A stretch of DNA of 64,000 nt from Pseudomonas fluorescens (GCF_001307155.1 NZ_CP012830.1:4152501-4216500); one strand, 5' to 3'. Counted from the stretch's first letter, positions 6,969 through 16,834 are shown. Numbers and translations: made by a program. Notes: generated by a model from the sequence alone, not told the origin.

Positions 6969-9620
6969 ATGAGCGACTCCGGCCGCGCCGACGCACTGTT
7001 AGCAGACTTACCCCGCGATGGTCGTGGCCGGCTCAAGGTTTTTCTCGGCGCCGCGCCTGGCGTCGGTAAAACCTACGCCATGTTGCAAGCCGCCCACACC
7101 CAGCTACGCCAAGGCGTGAAAGTCATCGCCGGGGTGGTGGAAACCCACGGTCGGGCGGAAACCGAAGCGCTGCTCGGCGGTTTGCCGCAGTTGCCGTTGG
7201 TGCGCTCGGAATACCGTGGCGTGATGCTTGAGGAAATGGACCTCGATGGCCTGCTCAAGGCCAAGCCAAAACTGGTGCTGGTCGATGAACTGGCCCACAG
7301 CAACGCCCCCGGCAGCCGCCACGCCAAGCGCTGGCAGGATATCCAGGAGTTGTTGTCGGCAGGCATCGACGTGTTCACCACGGTCAACGTCCAGCATCTG
7401 GAAAGTCTTAACGATCAGGTGCGCGGGATCACCGGCGTACAAGTGCGCGAAACCCTGCCTGACTGGGTGCTGCAAGAAGCCTACGAATTGCTGTTGATCG
7501 ACTTGCCGCCGCGCGAGCTGCTCGAGCGGCTGCGTGATGGCAAGGTTTATGTGCCGGAGCAAGCGCGAGCGGCAATCGATGCGTTCTTCACCCAAACCAA
7601 CCTCACGGCACTGCGCGAACTGGCGATGCAAACCGCGGCGGCGCAGGTCGATGATGACCTGAGTCGCGGCTATCGACAGTTGGGTCAGGCCGCGCCGGCC
7701 GTGCGCGGTCGCTTGCTGGTGGGCGTTGATGGCGATGCCCAGGCCGAGCGCCTGGTACGGCATGCCAGTCGGGTCGCGCAGCGTCGGCATTTGCCGTGGA
7801 GCCTGGTGCATGTGGACAACGGCAGCGTGCGCGACGAGCAATCGCGTTTGCGCCTGCAGAGCGCTCAGCAATTGGCTGAACGGCTGGGCGGCGAAGTGGT
7901 GCTGCTGCGCGCTGGCGAAGTGGCGAAAACCCTGATTCAACACGCCACCGAACGGCGTGCCAGCCTGCTGCTGGTCGGTCAGTCGCGTCAGCGTTGGCGT
8001 CGTCGATTGTTCGGCGGCGGGTTGGCCTCACGCTTGTTGCGCAATGCCCGTGGCCTGGAAATCAACGTCCTCGACAGCGATGAACAGCAGCATCAACCGC
8101 GTCAGCGTTCGGCGCATTCGTTGGTCTGGTTCGACTATGCGCTGGCACTGTTGGCGACGGTACTGGCCAGCGCTTTGGCGTGGGCGGTGTCGAGTATTTT
8201 GCCGCTGCCGAATATCTCGCTGGTGTTCCTCGCGGCGGTGTTGCTGGTGGCGGTACGCAGCAGCCTCGGGCCGGCGCTGGCGTGTGCGGCGTTGTCATTT
8301 CTGACCTACGATTTCCTGTTCATTCCGCCGACCTTCTCCTTTGCTATTCAGCGTGAGGAAGACGTGTTGACGCTGCTGTTTTTCCTGCTGATGGCGGCGC
8401 TCACCGGCAACCTCGCGGCGCGCCAGCGGCGCCAGCTGGAAGCCTTGCGCGACACGCAGCAAGAGACCAGCGAACTGCTCGACCTGTCGCGCAAGCTCAC
8501 CGCTGCCACCGACCGGCAAGCGGTGATCAGCGCGGCGGCGACGCATCTGGTTGGCTGGAACGATCTGCAATTGTGTCTGGTTAACCGTGACGGACAGGGC
8601 GGCTGGAAGGTCGAAACCGGTGGCCCGCTGCAGTTTTCCGAAGCCGAGCGCGCTGCCGCCGACTGGGCCTGGCAGCACGATCAACCGGCCGGCATGGGCA
8701 CCGGCACATTACCGTTCGGTCGCTGGTGGTGGTGGCCGTTGTCAGTCGACGACGGGCCGTTGGGCTTGCTCGGCGTTTGCCCGAAAGAGGGTCAGCAGCT
8801 CAGTGGTCAGCGGCGACGCTTGCTGACTGCATTGAGTCAGCCGCTGGCTCAAGCGTTGGCCCGTGCGCAGTTGGCCGACGACCTTGAGGCGGCACGTTTG
8901 CACGGTGAAACCGAGCAATTGCGCAGTGCTTTGCTGGCGTCGGTGTCCCATGATTTGCGCACACCGCTGACGTCCATGCGCGGCAGCATCGACAGCTTGC
9001 TGGCGCTGGGCGAGGCGATCCCGCTGGAAGATCGCCGTGAGTTGCTGGAAGGCACCCGCGATGAAGCCGAACGGCTCGACCGCTACATTCAGAATTTGCT
9101 GGACATGACGCGCCTGGGCCACGGCGCGCTGAAGCTGGCGCGCGATTGGGTGTCGCCGGCGGATATCGTCGGCAGTTCGCTCAACCGTTTGCGCGCAGTG
9201 CTGGCGCCGTTGCAGGTGAGCACCGATGTGCCGGGCGCGTTGCCGTTGCTCTATGTGCATGCAGCATTGATCGAGCAGGCACTGGTGAATGTGCTGGAAA
9301 ACGCCGCACGCTTTTCGCCGGCCCATGGCCGTTTGCAGCTGAGTGCCGGTGCCAGTGACAGCGAGCTGTTTTTTTCCGTGAGTGACGAGGGCCCGGGCAT
9401 TCCCGAGGAGGAACGCGCGAAGATCTTCGACATGTTCTATACCGCCGCCCGTGGTGATCGGGGCGGGCAGGGCACCGGGCTGGGTCTGGCGATCTGCCAG
9501 GGCATGGTCGGCGCCCATGGCGGGCGGATCAGCGTCGCCGATGGTATCGGTGGGCGCGGCACCTGCATCACCATTCATTTGCCATTGCAGGAGCAGCCGG
9601 GGTTTGAAAGTGAAGCCTGA
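6969..9620 (+). CDS. kdpD: K+-sensing histidine kinase KdpD
   Basis: KdpD senses K+ limitation and phosphorylates KdpE. The 883-residue protein has the N-terminal KdpD domain with a Walker A motif GAAPGVGKT (27-35) and Walker B-like LVLVDELAHSN. A universal-stress-like domain (about 240-360), four clustered membrane segments (about 390-490), a GAF-like linker, a HisKA domain with SHDLRTPLTS (His661) and a HATPase domain (N-box near 776, GTGLGLAI near 834) follow. Start at ATG 6969 is supported by AAAGGCGAG just upstream. It is followed by kdpE after 48 bases. Confidence 0.96.
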   Translation: MSDSGRADALLADLPRDGRGRLKVFLGAAPGVGKTYAMLQAAHTQLRQGVKVIAGVVETHGRAETEALLGGLPQLPLVRSEYRGVMLEEMDLDGLLKAKPKLVLVDELAHSNAPGSRHAKRWQDIQELLSAGIDVFTTVNVQHLESLNDQVRGITGVQVRETLPDWVLQEAYELLLIDLPPRELLERLRDGKVYVPEQARAAIDAFFTQTNLTALRELAMQTAAAQVDDDLSRGYRQLGQAAPAVRGRLLVGVDGDAQAERLVRHASRVAQRRHLPWSLVHVDNGSVRDEQSRLRLQSAQQLAERLGGEVVLLRAGEVAKTLIQHATERRASLLLVGQSRQRWRRRLFGGGLASRLLRNARGLEINVLDSDEQQHQPRQRSAHSLVWFDYALALLATVLASALAWAVSSILPLPNISLVFLAAVLLVAVRSSLGPALACAALSFLTYDFLFIPPTFSFAIQREEDVLTLLFFLLMAALTGNLAARQRRQLEALRDTQQETSELLDLSRKLTAATDRQAVISAAATHLVGWNDLQLCLVNRDGQGGWKVETGGPLQFSEAERAAADWAWQHDQPAGMGTGTLPFGRWWWWPLSVDDGPLGLLGVCPKEGQQLSGQRRRLLTALSQPLAQALARAQLADDLEAARLHGETEQLRSALLASVSHDLRTPLTSMRGSIDSLLALGEAIPLEDRRELLEGTRDEAERLDRYIQNLLDMTRLGHGALKLARDWVSPADIVGSSLNRLRAVLAPLQVSTDVPGALPLLYVHAALIEQALVNVLENAARFSPAHGRLQLSAGASDSELFFSVSDEGPGIPEEERAKIFDMFYTAARGDRGGQGTGLGLAICQGMVGAHGGRISVADGIGGRGTCITIHLPLQEQPGFESEA

Positions 9621-9668
9621 CGCTGCCTGCGCTACTCTCTCGCCACTTACTTTGCCTGATTTGAAACC

Positions 9669-10367
9669 ATGAGCCAGACCACGACCATTTTGGTCATTGA
9701 CGATGAACCGCAGATCCGCAAATTCCTGCGCATCAGCCTGGCCTCCCAGGGCTACAAAGTGCTTGAAGCCGGTACCGGCACCGAGGGCCTGGCCCAGGCT
9801 GCGCTGAACAAGCCGGATTTGCTGGTGCTCGACCTCGGCCTGCCCGACATGGACGGCCAGCAAGTGCTGCGCGAATTCCGTGAATGGTCGACAGTGCCGG
9901 TGCTGGTCCTGTCAGTGCGCGCCAGCGAAGGGCAGAAAGTCGAAGCGCTGGATGGCGGCGCCAACGACTACGTGACCAAGCCGTTTGGCATTCAGGAGTT
10001 TCTGGCGCGGATCCGTGCCTTGTTGCGGCAGTCTCCAGCGGGTGAAGCCCAGGAAGCGGCGCTCAAGTTCGGCCCGTTGACGGTCGATCTGGCGTACCGG
10101 CGGGTATTGCTGGACGGTGCTGAAGTGGCGCTGACCCGCAAGGAGTACTCGGTGCTGGCGCAACTGGCGCGTCACGCCGGGCGGGTCATCACCCAGCAGC
10201 AGTTACTCAAGGACATCTGGGGCCCAACCCACACCGAAGACAGCCATTACTTACGAATTGTGGTCGGGCATCTGCGTCAGAAACTGGCGGATGACCCGAC
10301 CCGGCCGAGGTTTATCCTGACCGAGGCGGGGGTAGGGTATCGGCTATTGAACGAGGGCAGTCTGTAG
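9669..10367 (+). CDS. kdpE: Response regulator KdpE (OmpR family)
   Basis: This is the partner of KdpD and activator of kdpFABC. It has an N-terminal receiver domain with the acidic pair DDE (about 15-17), phospho-acceptor Asp55 in LLVLDLGLPDMDG and Lys near 104 (YVTKPFG), then a winged-helix DNA-binding domain (about 130-230) ending RFILTEAGVGYRL. The 232-residue length is normal. It is the last gene of the kdp group and is followed by a REP pair. Confidence 0.95.
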   Translation: MSQTTTILVIDDEPQIRKFLRISLASQGYKVLEAGTGTEGLAQAALNKPDLLVLDLGLPDMDGQQVLREFREWSTVPVLVLSVRASEGQKVEALDGGANDYVTKPFGIQEFLARIRALLRQSPAGEAQEAALKFGPLTVDLAYRRVLLDGAEVALTRKEYSVLAQLARHAGRVITQQQLLKDIWGPTHTEDSHYLRIVVGHLRQKLADDPTRPRFILTEAGVGYRLLNEGSL

Positions 10368-10388
10368 TCCTGTATCGTTTGGCCAATC

Positions 10389-10488
10389 GCTATCGCGGGC
10401 AAGCCTTGCTCCTACGGATTTTGAGTCGGCCGCACGATTTGTGGATGGCATCAATACGTAGGAGCAAGGCTTGCCCGCGATGGGGCCG
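10389..10488. repeat. REP inverted pair after kdpE
   Basis: Facing copies of ATCGCGGGCAAGCCTTGCTC lie at 10389-10416 and 10457-10487 around 40 bases. They fill the gap between the convergent kdpE and patatin genes, where a two-way stem could act on both transcripts. Confidence 0.85.
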
Positions 10489-10515
10489 GAACATCCGGCC
10501 AGGATTTGGAGGGGG

Positions 10516-11553
10516 TCAATCGCGCTCATTCTCATACCGATCCAGGGTATCCCGGGCAATCTCCCGTCCCAGCGCGATCAGCTCCGGCGCCTTGTAGAAC
10601 TCGAAAAACCGGCAAACCCGCTTTGGCACGTTGATCAGGATGTCCGGTGGATAACCGGCGATCTTGTATTGAGCCAACGACGTTTGCATCACTTCGAAAC
10701 TTTGGTTGATCAAGTCCAGCAACGAGGCTGGGCCAACGTTGTCGATGATAAATGAGCCCGTGGCCGATCTCGGCGCCCCGTCGCCTTCCGGGGCGGCAGC
10801 GGGTTGTTGCGCTTCGGGCTCGGCGGATTCGATCCAGGGGTTGATTTCGGCGGCTTCACTGCGCAGTGCTTCCTGTTCCAGAAGCAGCAATTGTTCGGCC
10901 TGTTTGCGGCGGAACGGCAGACGTGAACCGAGCGAGTTGAGCAGGTTGTCGAAGCGGCTTCTGAACGCGGCAGGGCGCTGGATCACTGGCAACTGATAGT
11001 GCCGCTGGTTGGTCGCGTTGAGGTTGACCGCAATGATCAGGTCGCAATGGCTCGAGACCACTGGAACAATCGGCAGAGGATTGAGCAGGCCGCCGTCGAC
11101 CAGCATGCGATTGCCTTGCATGACCGGCGTGAACAGGCTGGGGATCGCCGCCGAGGCGCGCATAGCCTGGTGCAGGCAGCCTTCCTGGAACCAGATTTCC
11201 TGCTGGTTGGTCAGGTCGGTGGCGACGGCCGTGTAGGGGATGCGCAGGTCTTCGATGTTGATCTCGCCGACAATCTTGCGGATCTGCCCGAAGACTTTCT
11301 CGCCGCGTATCGCCCCAAGACGAAAGCTCACGTCCACCAGGCGCAGTACATCAAGGTAATCCAGGCTCTCGATCCAGTCGCGGTAATCGTTGAGTTTGCC
11401 GGCGGCGTAGATACCGCCGACCACCGCGCCCATGGAGCAACCGGCGATACAGGCGATGTCATAACCGCGTCTTTCGATTTCCTGGATAACTCCGATATGG
11501 GCATAGCCTCGGGCGCCACCTGAGCCCAGCACCAATGCGACACGCTTTTTCAT
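10516..11553 (-). CDS. Patatin-like phospholipase (RssA/NTE family)
   Basis: The 345-residue protein begins MKKRVALVLGSGGARG, with the glycine-rich oxyanion motif at 10-16. The lipase elbow GCSMG places the nucleophile at Ser40, and DGG places the catalytic aspartate at Asp153. It therefore carries the Ser-Asp dyad of patatin-type lipid acyl hydrolases and resembles bacterial RssA proteins. The C-terminal ~150 residues are less conserved and include a proline/alanine/glutamate-rich linker (about 250-275). No signal peptide is seen, so it is probably cytoplasmic. The start at 11553 follows GGGGCGAG; a six-residue longer frame is less well placed. Confidence 0.88.
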   Translation of the reverse strand: MKKRVALVLGSGGARGYAHIGVIQEIERRGYDIACIAGCSMGAVVGGIYAAGKLNDYRDWIESLDYLDVLRLVDVSFRLGAIRGEKVFGQIRKIVGEINIEDLRIPYTAVATDLTNQQEIWFQEGCLHQAMRASAAIPSLFTPVMQGNRMLVDGGLLNPLPIVPVVSSHCDLIIAVNLNATNQRHYQLPVIQRPAAFRSRFDNLLNSLGSRLPFRRKQAEQLLLLEQEALRSEAAEINPWIESAEPEAQQPAAAPEGDGAPRSATGSFIIDNVGPASLLDLINQSFEVMQTSLAQYKIAGYPPDILINVPKRVCRFFEFYKAPELIALGREIARDTLDRYENERD

Positions 11554-11777
11554 GACTCGCCCCTTCATCAAACAGGCTTCAACAATGCACCCATTGAGGG
11601 GCGTGCTTCAATCATGCTGACTCTGAGTCAGGCCATTAGCGTCGTTTTTTTGATACTCAATAACGGCACATGAGTATTCTCGCGGGCGCTATAGTTTCCA
11701 TGGGTGGACCAAGGCACTTTTTGCAGCATTGGCCGTCTTACCTGCACGATTGTTTTTTATACCTTGAGGAATCATTG

Positions 11778-12056
11778 ATGAAAGCCTGGATCTGTCTGCC
11801 ATTGATCGCGTTGGTGCTTGCCGGTTGCGCGGGAAAATCTGCTTACCGCGACAGTTGCGGTAGTCAACTGGATGCCGCCTGGCAGGAGCTGGACATTGCC
11901 AAGGCCGAAGGTTTCGCTGGTACCGTGAGTTACTCCAAGGCGCTTTCGCTGCTGACCGGGGCCAAGACCCAGCAGCAGTTCGAGGCCTACGAGGGCTGCA
12001 CTAAAAAAGCCGAGAAAGCACGCTTCTATATTCGCGAATCCCGCGCAGGGCGTTGA
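11778..12056 (+). CDS. Small lipoprotein of unknown function
   Basis: The 92-residue product has a lipoprotein signal peptide MKAWICLPLIALVLAGC with the lipobox LAGC and predicted lipidated Cys17. The mature part is mainly charged and helical with two further cysteines (SC and GC) that could pair. It is probably an outer-membrane-anchored periplasmic protein. A TGAGGA ribosome site at 11765-11770 fixes the start. I do not recognise a specific family. Confidence 0.8.
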   Translation: MKAWICLPLIALVLAGCAGKSAYRDSCGSQLDAAWQELDIAKAEGFAGTVSYSKALSLLTGAKTQQQFEAYEGCTKKAEKARFYIRESRAGR

Positions 12057-12153
12057 ATTCACAATGATCTGACGCAATGTCGGCACCCGGTTTTACCGCC
12101 AGCATGAGCGTAAACTTGCGATCTGATGCTGGTTGTCGACTTGGGAGAGAGCG

Positions 12154-12921
12154 ATGTCTGCGTTGGTGAATCGGTTGGTAGCCAAGGTGTTGGGGCTGGA
12201 AGTGCGTTTGCTGGCCTGCCAGGCGCGCTTGAGCGCCAGCACCGACCCTGAAGCGCTGCATGACTTGCGCACGACGGTTCGCCGTTTGCGCAGCTTGTTG
12301 CGGCCATTGCGCGGTTTGCCCGGAGTCGAACAACTCGAAGCGGCAGCGGCGGGTGTTGGAAGCCTGACCACGCCGCTGCGCGAGCGAGAAGTGCTGGCGG
12401 CGTACTTGCTGGCACACGGTCAAGCAGACGCGGCCAAGCGCCGAATGGTGCAAATGGCGCAGGCCTATCCGGCTGTGGCCGACAGCCCGGAATTGGCGCA
12501 GCTATTGATGATTCTCGACGCCTTCCCACGCTTTTTGCGCGCCTCCCAACGTCAAGGCTTGCTCAAGGGGTTGCGTACGCGCATCGAGAAACGCCTGGCC
12601 AAACAATGGAAAGCGCTGGATGTGGCCCTGCACGATCCCGCGCATGACCGCCATCGCCTGCGGTTGTTGATCAAACGCGTGCGCTATGCGATCGAAGCCT
12701 ACCCGGAACTGGATCGCTTGCCCAAAGCTGCCATGCGACGTCTCAAATCGGCACAGGAAGCGCTCGGCGACTGGCACGATTGCTGGCAATGGTTGGCCCG
12801 TGCCGAGCACGAGCCCGACTTGCTGCCTTGTGTGGCCGTCTGGCGAGCAACCATGACCAAGGCTGAAGGTCGCGCTGATCGGGTGCTCGACAAACTCATA
12901 TCGGCTTGCTTCAAAGCCTGA
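12154..12921 (+). CDS. CHAD domain protein
   Basis: The 255-residue product has the conserved histidines and arginines of CHAD domains: ALHDLRTTVRRLRSLLR near the start, HRLRLLIKRVRYAIEAYP near 170-190, and a terminal helix pair. CHAD domains bind polyphosphate through this basic, four-helix fold, so a polyphosphate-linked role is likely but unproven here. The usual CYTH partner domain is absent. GGGAGAG at 12143-12149 sets the ATG start. It lies alone between the lipoprotein and thioesterase genes. Confidence 0.85.
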   Translation: MSALVNRLVAKVLGLEVRLLACQARLSASTDPEALHDLRTTVRRLRSLLRPLRGLPGVEQLEAAAAGVGSLTTPLREREVLAAYLLAHGQADAAKRRMVQMAQAYPAVADSPELAQLLMILDAFPRFLRASQRQGLLKGLRTRIEKRLAKQWKALDVALHDPAHDRHRLRLLIKRVRYAIEAYPELDRLPKAAMRRLKSAQEALGDWHDCWQWLARAEHEPDLLPCVAVWRATMTKAEGRADRVLDKLISACFKA

Positions 12922-13043
12922 CGCGGATTGCCTTTCGTCGCCGTTGGCGGCCTATCTGTCAGCCTCTTTGGCCGGAATAGGTGCTGTACAGGCGCTGCTG
13001 GCTGGTTAAGATCCTTCGATCCTTTCCCAGCCTTGAGGTTTCC

Positions 13044-13841
13044 ATGCGTTTTTCCGATTTGCTCGACGCCGTGCACAGTTCGCCGCATGAGCTGTCTATT
13101 CCGGCGGAATGGGCCCAGGGCCGCGCCAGTTTCGGCGGTCTGGTCGCCGCGTTGCAGTACGAAGCCATGCGCGCGAAAGTCCCGGCGGATCGCCCGGTGC
13201 GTTCATTGGCGATCACCTTTGTCGGTCCGGTCGAACCCGGTGTGCCCGTGAGTTTTGAGGTGGACGTGCTGCGCGAAGGCAAAGCGGTCAGCCAGGTGCT
13301 GGGGCGAGCCGTGCAGAACGGCCAGGTGGTGACCCTGGTTCAGGGCAGCTTTGGCGCTTCGCGTCCTTCCGAAGTCGAGGTGGTGGCCGCGCCCGCGCCA
13401 GAGATGAAACACTGGGACGATTGCCAGGAATTGCCCTACATCAAAGGCGTGACGCCCGAGTTCATGCGCCATCTGGCGATGCGTTGGAGTGTCGGCGGTT
13501 TGCCGTTCACCGGTAATAAATCCCGGGAGATGGGCGGCTGGGTTCGCTTGCGTGGCGACGTCAAGGAAGAGCCGGTCACCGAGGCGCACATTCTGGCGCT
13601 GGTGGATGCCTGGCCTCCGGCATTGTTGCCACACCTGAAGAAACCGGCGGCGGGCAGCACGCTGACCTGGACCATCGAATTCGTTCAGCCGTTGCTGGCG
13701 TTGAGCACGTTGGACTGGTGCAAATATCTTGTGGAAATCGAACATGCCCGTGACGGATATGGCCACGCCGCCGCAGCGCTGTGGAGCGCTGAAGGGCAAT
13801 TGATTGCGTTGAGCCGACAGACGGTGACTATTTTCGCGTAA
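13044..13841 (+). CDS. Acyl-CoA thioesterase (double hotdog, TesB-like)
   Basis: The 265-residue length and the pattern GRASFGGLVAALQYEAM near residues 30-45, then SLAITFVGPVEPG and a second hotdog half with PAAGSTLTWTIEFVQPL, match thioesterase-superfamily proteins that hydrolyse acyl-CoA to free acid and CoA. It is probably cytoplasmic. The physiological chain length cannot be told from sequence. TTGAGG at 13033-13038 precedes the chosen ATG. It converges with the next gene on the opposite strand, with 5 bases between stops. Confidence 0.82.
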   Translation: MRFSDLLDAVHSSPHELSIPAEWAQGRASFGGLVAALQYEAMRAKVPADRPVRSLAITFVGPVEPGVPVSFEVDVLREGKAVSQVLGRAVQNGQVVTLVQGSFGASRPSEVEVVAAPAPEMKHWDDCQELPYIKGVTPEFMRHLAMRWSVGGLPFTGNKSREMGGWVRLRGDVKEEPVTEAHILALVDAWPPALLPHLKKPAAGSTLTWTIEFVQPLLALSTLDWCKYLVEIEHARDGYGHAAAALWSAEGQLIALSRQTVTIFA

Positions 13842-13846
13842 GACTT

Positions 13847-14209
13847 TTAGCGGTGATGGCGCTTGCGCCAGGCGCGCCACCAGCCACCGCTGAGGACAAA
13901 ACGCGGGAACGTCAGGAATTGCTCGACCAGCAAGCGCGACACCGCATCTTTGCGATCACTGAACGGCTCGGAGGCTTGCGCCTCCAGGCTGTGACCGTGG
14001 CGTTGCAAGCCAAGTGCGGCGAGCAGGCCGACGACCCCGATGGCGACGTTCAGAAAACTCAGGCCGAACACCCCGGAAACGATCAGTAGAAACGCCACGA
14101 TGAACAGCGGCACGGCAATCAGGTGCAACACCAGATTGGTCGGGTGCTGGTGGTTTTGCGGGTATGCACGCCATTGCCAGGCGGGAAGGTTGGGGTGACG
14201 TTTGCCCAT
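13847..14209 (-). CDS. Mpo1-like (DUF962-type) membrane protein
   Basis: The 120-residue protein has an N-terminal YPQNHQHPTNLVLHLIAVPLF stretch with histidines preceding two adjacent hydrophobic segments (about 30-75). This resembles Mpo1-like proteins, whose yeast member is an iron-dependent dioxygenase acting on 2-hydroxy fatty acids. The rest is a basic tail. Relatives in pseudomonads are sometimes labelled terminase, which does not fit. A GAGGA site in front of the ATG at 14209 supports the start, and a longer open frame upstream runs through a REP and is discarded. Family placement is moderate. Confidence 0.6.
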   Translation of the reverse strand: MGKRHPNLPAWQWRAYPQNHQHPTNLVLHLIAVPLFIVAFLLIVSGVFGLSFLNVAIGVVGLLAALGLQRHGHSLEAQASEPFSDRKDAVSRLLVEQFLTFPRFVLSGGWWRAWRKRHHR

Positions 14210-14334
14210 GTGGGGAATCCTCGATCCGTGTTGAACACATGATTGAAGGATAGGTGGGGCGGCGGTCGTCGGCGAATCAAGGTTGGCTATCGGCGCGATA
14301 GGTGTCATGGCCAACATTGATGAGATTTGTCCGG

Positions 14335-14434
14335 CGCTATCGCGGGCAAGCCTTGCTCCTACGAATTTAGACTCGTCCACGCATCGCGCAGTTGGCCCAA
14401 AATCTGTAGGAGCAAGGCTTGCCCGCGATGGGCC
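14335..14434. repeat. REP inverted pair
   Basis: Facing copies of CGCGGGCAAGCCTTGCTCCTAC (14340-14362) and its complement (14406-14430) flank about 45 bases. They lie between the chemoreceptor stop codon and the Mpo1-like gene start. Confidence 0.85.
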
Positions 14435-14436
14435 CC

Positions 14437-15918
14437 TCAAAGCTTCAGTTGCCCGATCGCCTTGCTCAACTCACCCGCCAGCGTTGCCAGTTCATTGCTG
14501 GTGGTCGCCGAATCCACGGTCTGCTGCACGGTGTTCACGGTGACGTCACGGATGCTCACCACTGCGCGGTTCATCTCTTCTGCCACCTGGCTCTGCTGTT
14601 CCGCCGCCACGGCAATCTGGGTGTTGCTTTCGCGCATCTGCGCCACTGCGCCGGTGATCTCTGCCAGTGCGGCGCCAGCTTCTTGAGCCTGCTGCACACA
14701 GTCATCGGCCTTGAACGAGCTTTCCTGCATGAAGTCCACCGCATCCCGTGTCCCGGCTTGCAGCGCCGAGATCATGCTGGTGATTTCATCAGTAGAGGTC
14801 TGCACACGCTTGGCCAGATTGCGCACTTCATCGGCGACCACCGCAAAGCCCCGGCCCATTTCCCCGGCGCGTGCGGCTTCGATGGCGGCGTTCAGGGCCA
14901 GCAGGTTGGTTTGCTCGGCGATGCTGTGAATCACACTGACCACGCCGTTGATTTTCTGGCTGTCTTCGGCGAGACGCTGAATCATCTCGGCGGTTTGCTG
15001 CACCCCGCTGGAGAGTCCGGCGATGGACTGTTGTACCCGGATGACCACTTCCTGGCCACTGCCGGCGAGGCTGTCGGCGGTTTGCGAGAGGTCGCGAGTG
15101 GCGCCGGCATGTTGGGCGATGTGATAGACCGTGGCCGACATCTCATTGATCGCGGTGGCGGCCTGATCGGTTTCGCTTTGTTGGCCGAGCATGCCGTGGC
15201 GTACCTCGTTCATGCTGGCGGCCAGACGCGCCGCGCCGATATCCAGTTGGCGGGCAGTATTGGCCACGGTGTTGACCACGCGTTGGTAGCCGGCCTGCAT
15301 GGCGTTGAAGGCGCTGGCCATCTGGCCCACCTCATCGGTGCAAGCCAGCGGTACGCGAGCCGACAGGTCGCCGGTTTTTTCGACGTGCAGCATCACGTCC
15401 TTGAGGGTGTTGAGCTGGGCGAGCAGAAAACGGATCAACAATTGCGAGGCGCCGAGCATCGCCAGCATCAGGATGAACACGGCTGCCGCATAGTTGGCGA
15501 ATCGTTCGCCGAACACCTGACTTAAACTCGGGCCATAGGCCAGAACGGCGATCTGCTCGCCGTTGGCACGCGCTAGCACCTCGGCACCGATCAATGGGTT
15601 CTCGCCAAACAGCGGCATGTCATTGATGTCGACCCAGCCATTGGCGTTGTTCAACTCGGGCAATGGCTGTTGGTTCAGCAGGGGGATCTGGCCTTTGCCG
15701 AAGCTCAGGAAATGCTCGGCTTCAGGCAAGGCCTGGCCGACCGGCCAGTTGCTGATCAGTCGCGCTTGAGCAACGGCCGACTGCTGTGAGGCCTGGTTGC
15801 GCGCTTGTTGCTCCAGTTGCACGGCATACAGCACCAGCAGCAGGGTGGTGACGAAGGCGACCGCGTTGACCGCCCAGAATTTGTATTTCAGCGAAATGTT
15901 GCTAAGCCAGGCACCCAT
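14437..15918 (-). CDS. Methyl-accepting chemotaxis protein
   Basis: This 493-residue transducer has an N-terminal membrane segment (about 12-33), a periplasmic ligand domain of roughly 110 residues, a second membrane segment near 150, a HAMP linker and a long cytoplasmic coiled coil. The highly conserved hairpin tip EAARAGEMGRGFAVVADEVR is present. It signals through CheA/CheW to the flagellar motor. The ligand domain is short and belongs to no class I can name. The ATG at 15918 begins GAWLSNISLKYKF. It has no chemotaxis neighbours here, which is usual for pseudomonad chemoreceptors. Confidence 0.93.
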   Translation of the reverse strand: MGAWLSNISLKYKFWAVNAVAFVTTLLLVLYAVQLEQQARNQASQQSAVAQARLISNWPVGQALPEAEHFLSFGKGQIPLLNQQPLPELNNANGWVDINDMPLFGENPLIGAEVLARANGEQIAVLAYGPSLSQVFGERFANYAAAVFILMLAMLGASQLLIRFLLAQLNTLKDVMLHVEKTGDLSARVPLACTDEVGQMASAFNAMQAGYQRVVNTVANTARQLDIGAARLAASMNEVRHGMLGQQSETDQAATAINEMSATVYHIAQHAGATRDLSQTADSLAGSGQEVVIRVQQSIAGLSSGVQQTAEMIQRLAEDSQKINGVVSVIHSIAEQTNLLALNAAIEAARAGEMGRGFAVVADEVRNLAKRVQTSTDEITSMISALQAGTRDAVDFMQESSFKADDCVQQAQEAGAALAEITGAVAQMRESNTQIAVAAEQQSQVAEEMNRAVVSIRDVTVNTVQQTVDSATTSNELATLAGELSKAIGQLKL

Positions 15919-16027
15919 GGAGGTCTTCTCTGATAGCGGAAACAGTATTGGCAAGGTGCCAGCATTGTGCCGCTACTCAGCGAAGGGCTTTTTGATGTGG
16001 ATCAATGATGATCCTGGTGTAGCGGGT

Positions 16028-16834
16028 TCAATCAACCGACGGCAACCCGAAAAACGCTCGCGCACACGCGGTGCTGTGAGCCGCTACGTCTTCCAGGCTT
16101 TCGCCACGATGCAAGGCCACCTCACGCAGCACTTCGGTCAGATACGCCGGTTCATTGCGCCCGTTCTTGGGTTTGGGGCGCAAGCTGCGGGGCAACAGGT
16201 ACGGCGCGTCGCTTTCGAGCATCAAGCGCCCGCGCGGGATCTCGCGAACCAGCGGGTGCAAGTGAGTGCCGCGACGTTCATCGCAGATCCAGCCAGTGAT
16301 GCCGATATGCAGGTCGAGGTCCAGGTAGCTGAACAGCGCCCGCTTCTCGCCGGTAAAGCAATGCACCACGGCGGCCGGTAGTTGGTCGCGGTAGTCGCGC
16401 AGGATTTCCAGCAGGCGCTGGCTGGCATCGCGTTCATGGAGGAAGACCGGCAGTTGCAGTTCGACGGCCATTGCCAGGTGCTCTTCGAGCACTTTTTCCT
16501 GTTGCGGGCGCGGTGAAAAGTCACGATTGAAATCCAGCCCGCATTCGCCCACCGCCCGCACGTTTGGCTCCTTGAGCAAACTGCGCAAGCGCTGAGCGCT
16601 GTCGGCATTCCAGTCACTGGCCGAATGCGGGTGGATACCGGCGGTGGAGAACAACCGCTGGCCGGTTTCGTCCAGTTGCTGGCACAACTCCAGGGCCTGT
16701 TCACTGCCTTCGACACTGGTGCCGGTCAGTACCAATTGGCAGACGCCAGCGGCATACGCACGGTCGAGTACCGCCTGGTGTTTGTCGGCAAAACTGGGGT
16801 TGGTCAGGTTGACGCCGATATCGATGAGTTGCAT
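16028..16834 (-). CDS. tatD: TatD family metal-dependent DNase
   Basis: The 268-residue protein closely follows E. coli TatD: N-terminal IDIGVNLTNPSF, STAGIHPHSAS, AVGECGLDFNRDFSPR, HCFTGEKR, GITGWICDERRG and LESDAPYLLPR. These histidine, glutamate and aspartate residues form the metal site of the TIM-barrel nuclease, which has 3'-5' exonuclease activity and DNA-repair links in E. coli. It is not next to tatABC here. It is read divergently from the lytic transglycosylase gene. Confidence 0.93.
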   Translation of the reverse strand: MQLIDIGVNLTNPSFADKHQAVLDRAYAAGVCQLVLTGTSVEGSEQALELCQQLDETGQRLFSTAGIHPHSASDWNADSAQRLRSLLKEPNVRAVGECGLDFNRDFSPRPQQEKVLEEHLAMAVELQLPVFLHERDASQRLLEILRDYRDQLPAAVVHCFTGEKRALFSYLDLDLHIGITGWICDERRGTHLHPLVREIPRGRLMLESDAPYLLPRSLRPKPKNGRNEPAYLTEVLREVALHRGESLEDVAAHSTACARAFFGLPSVD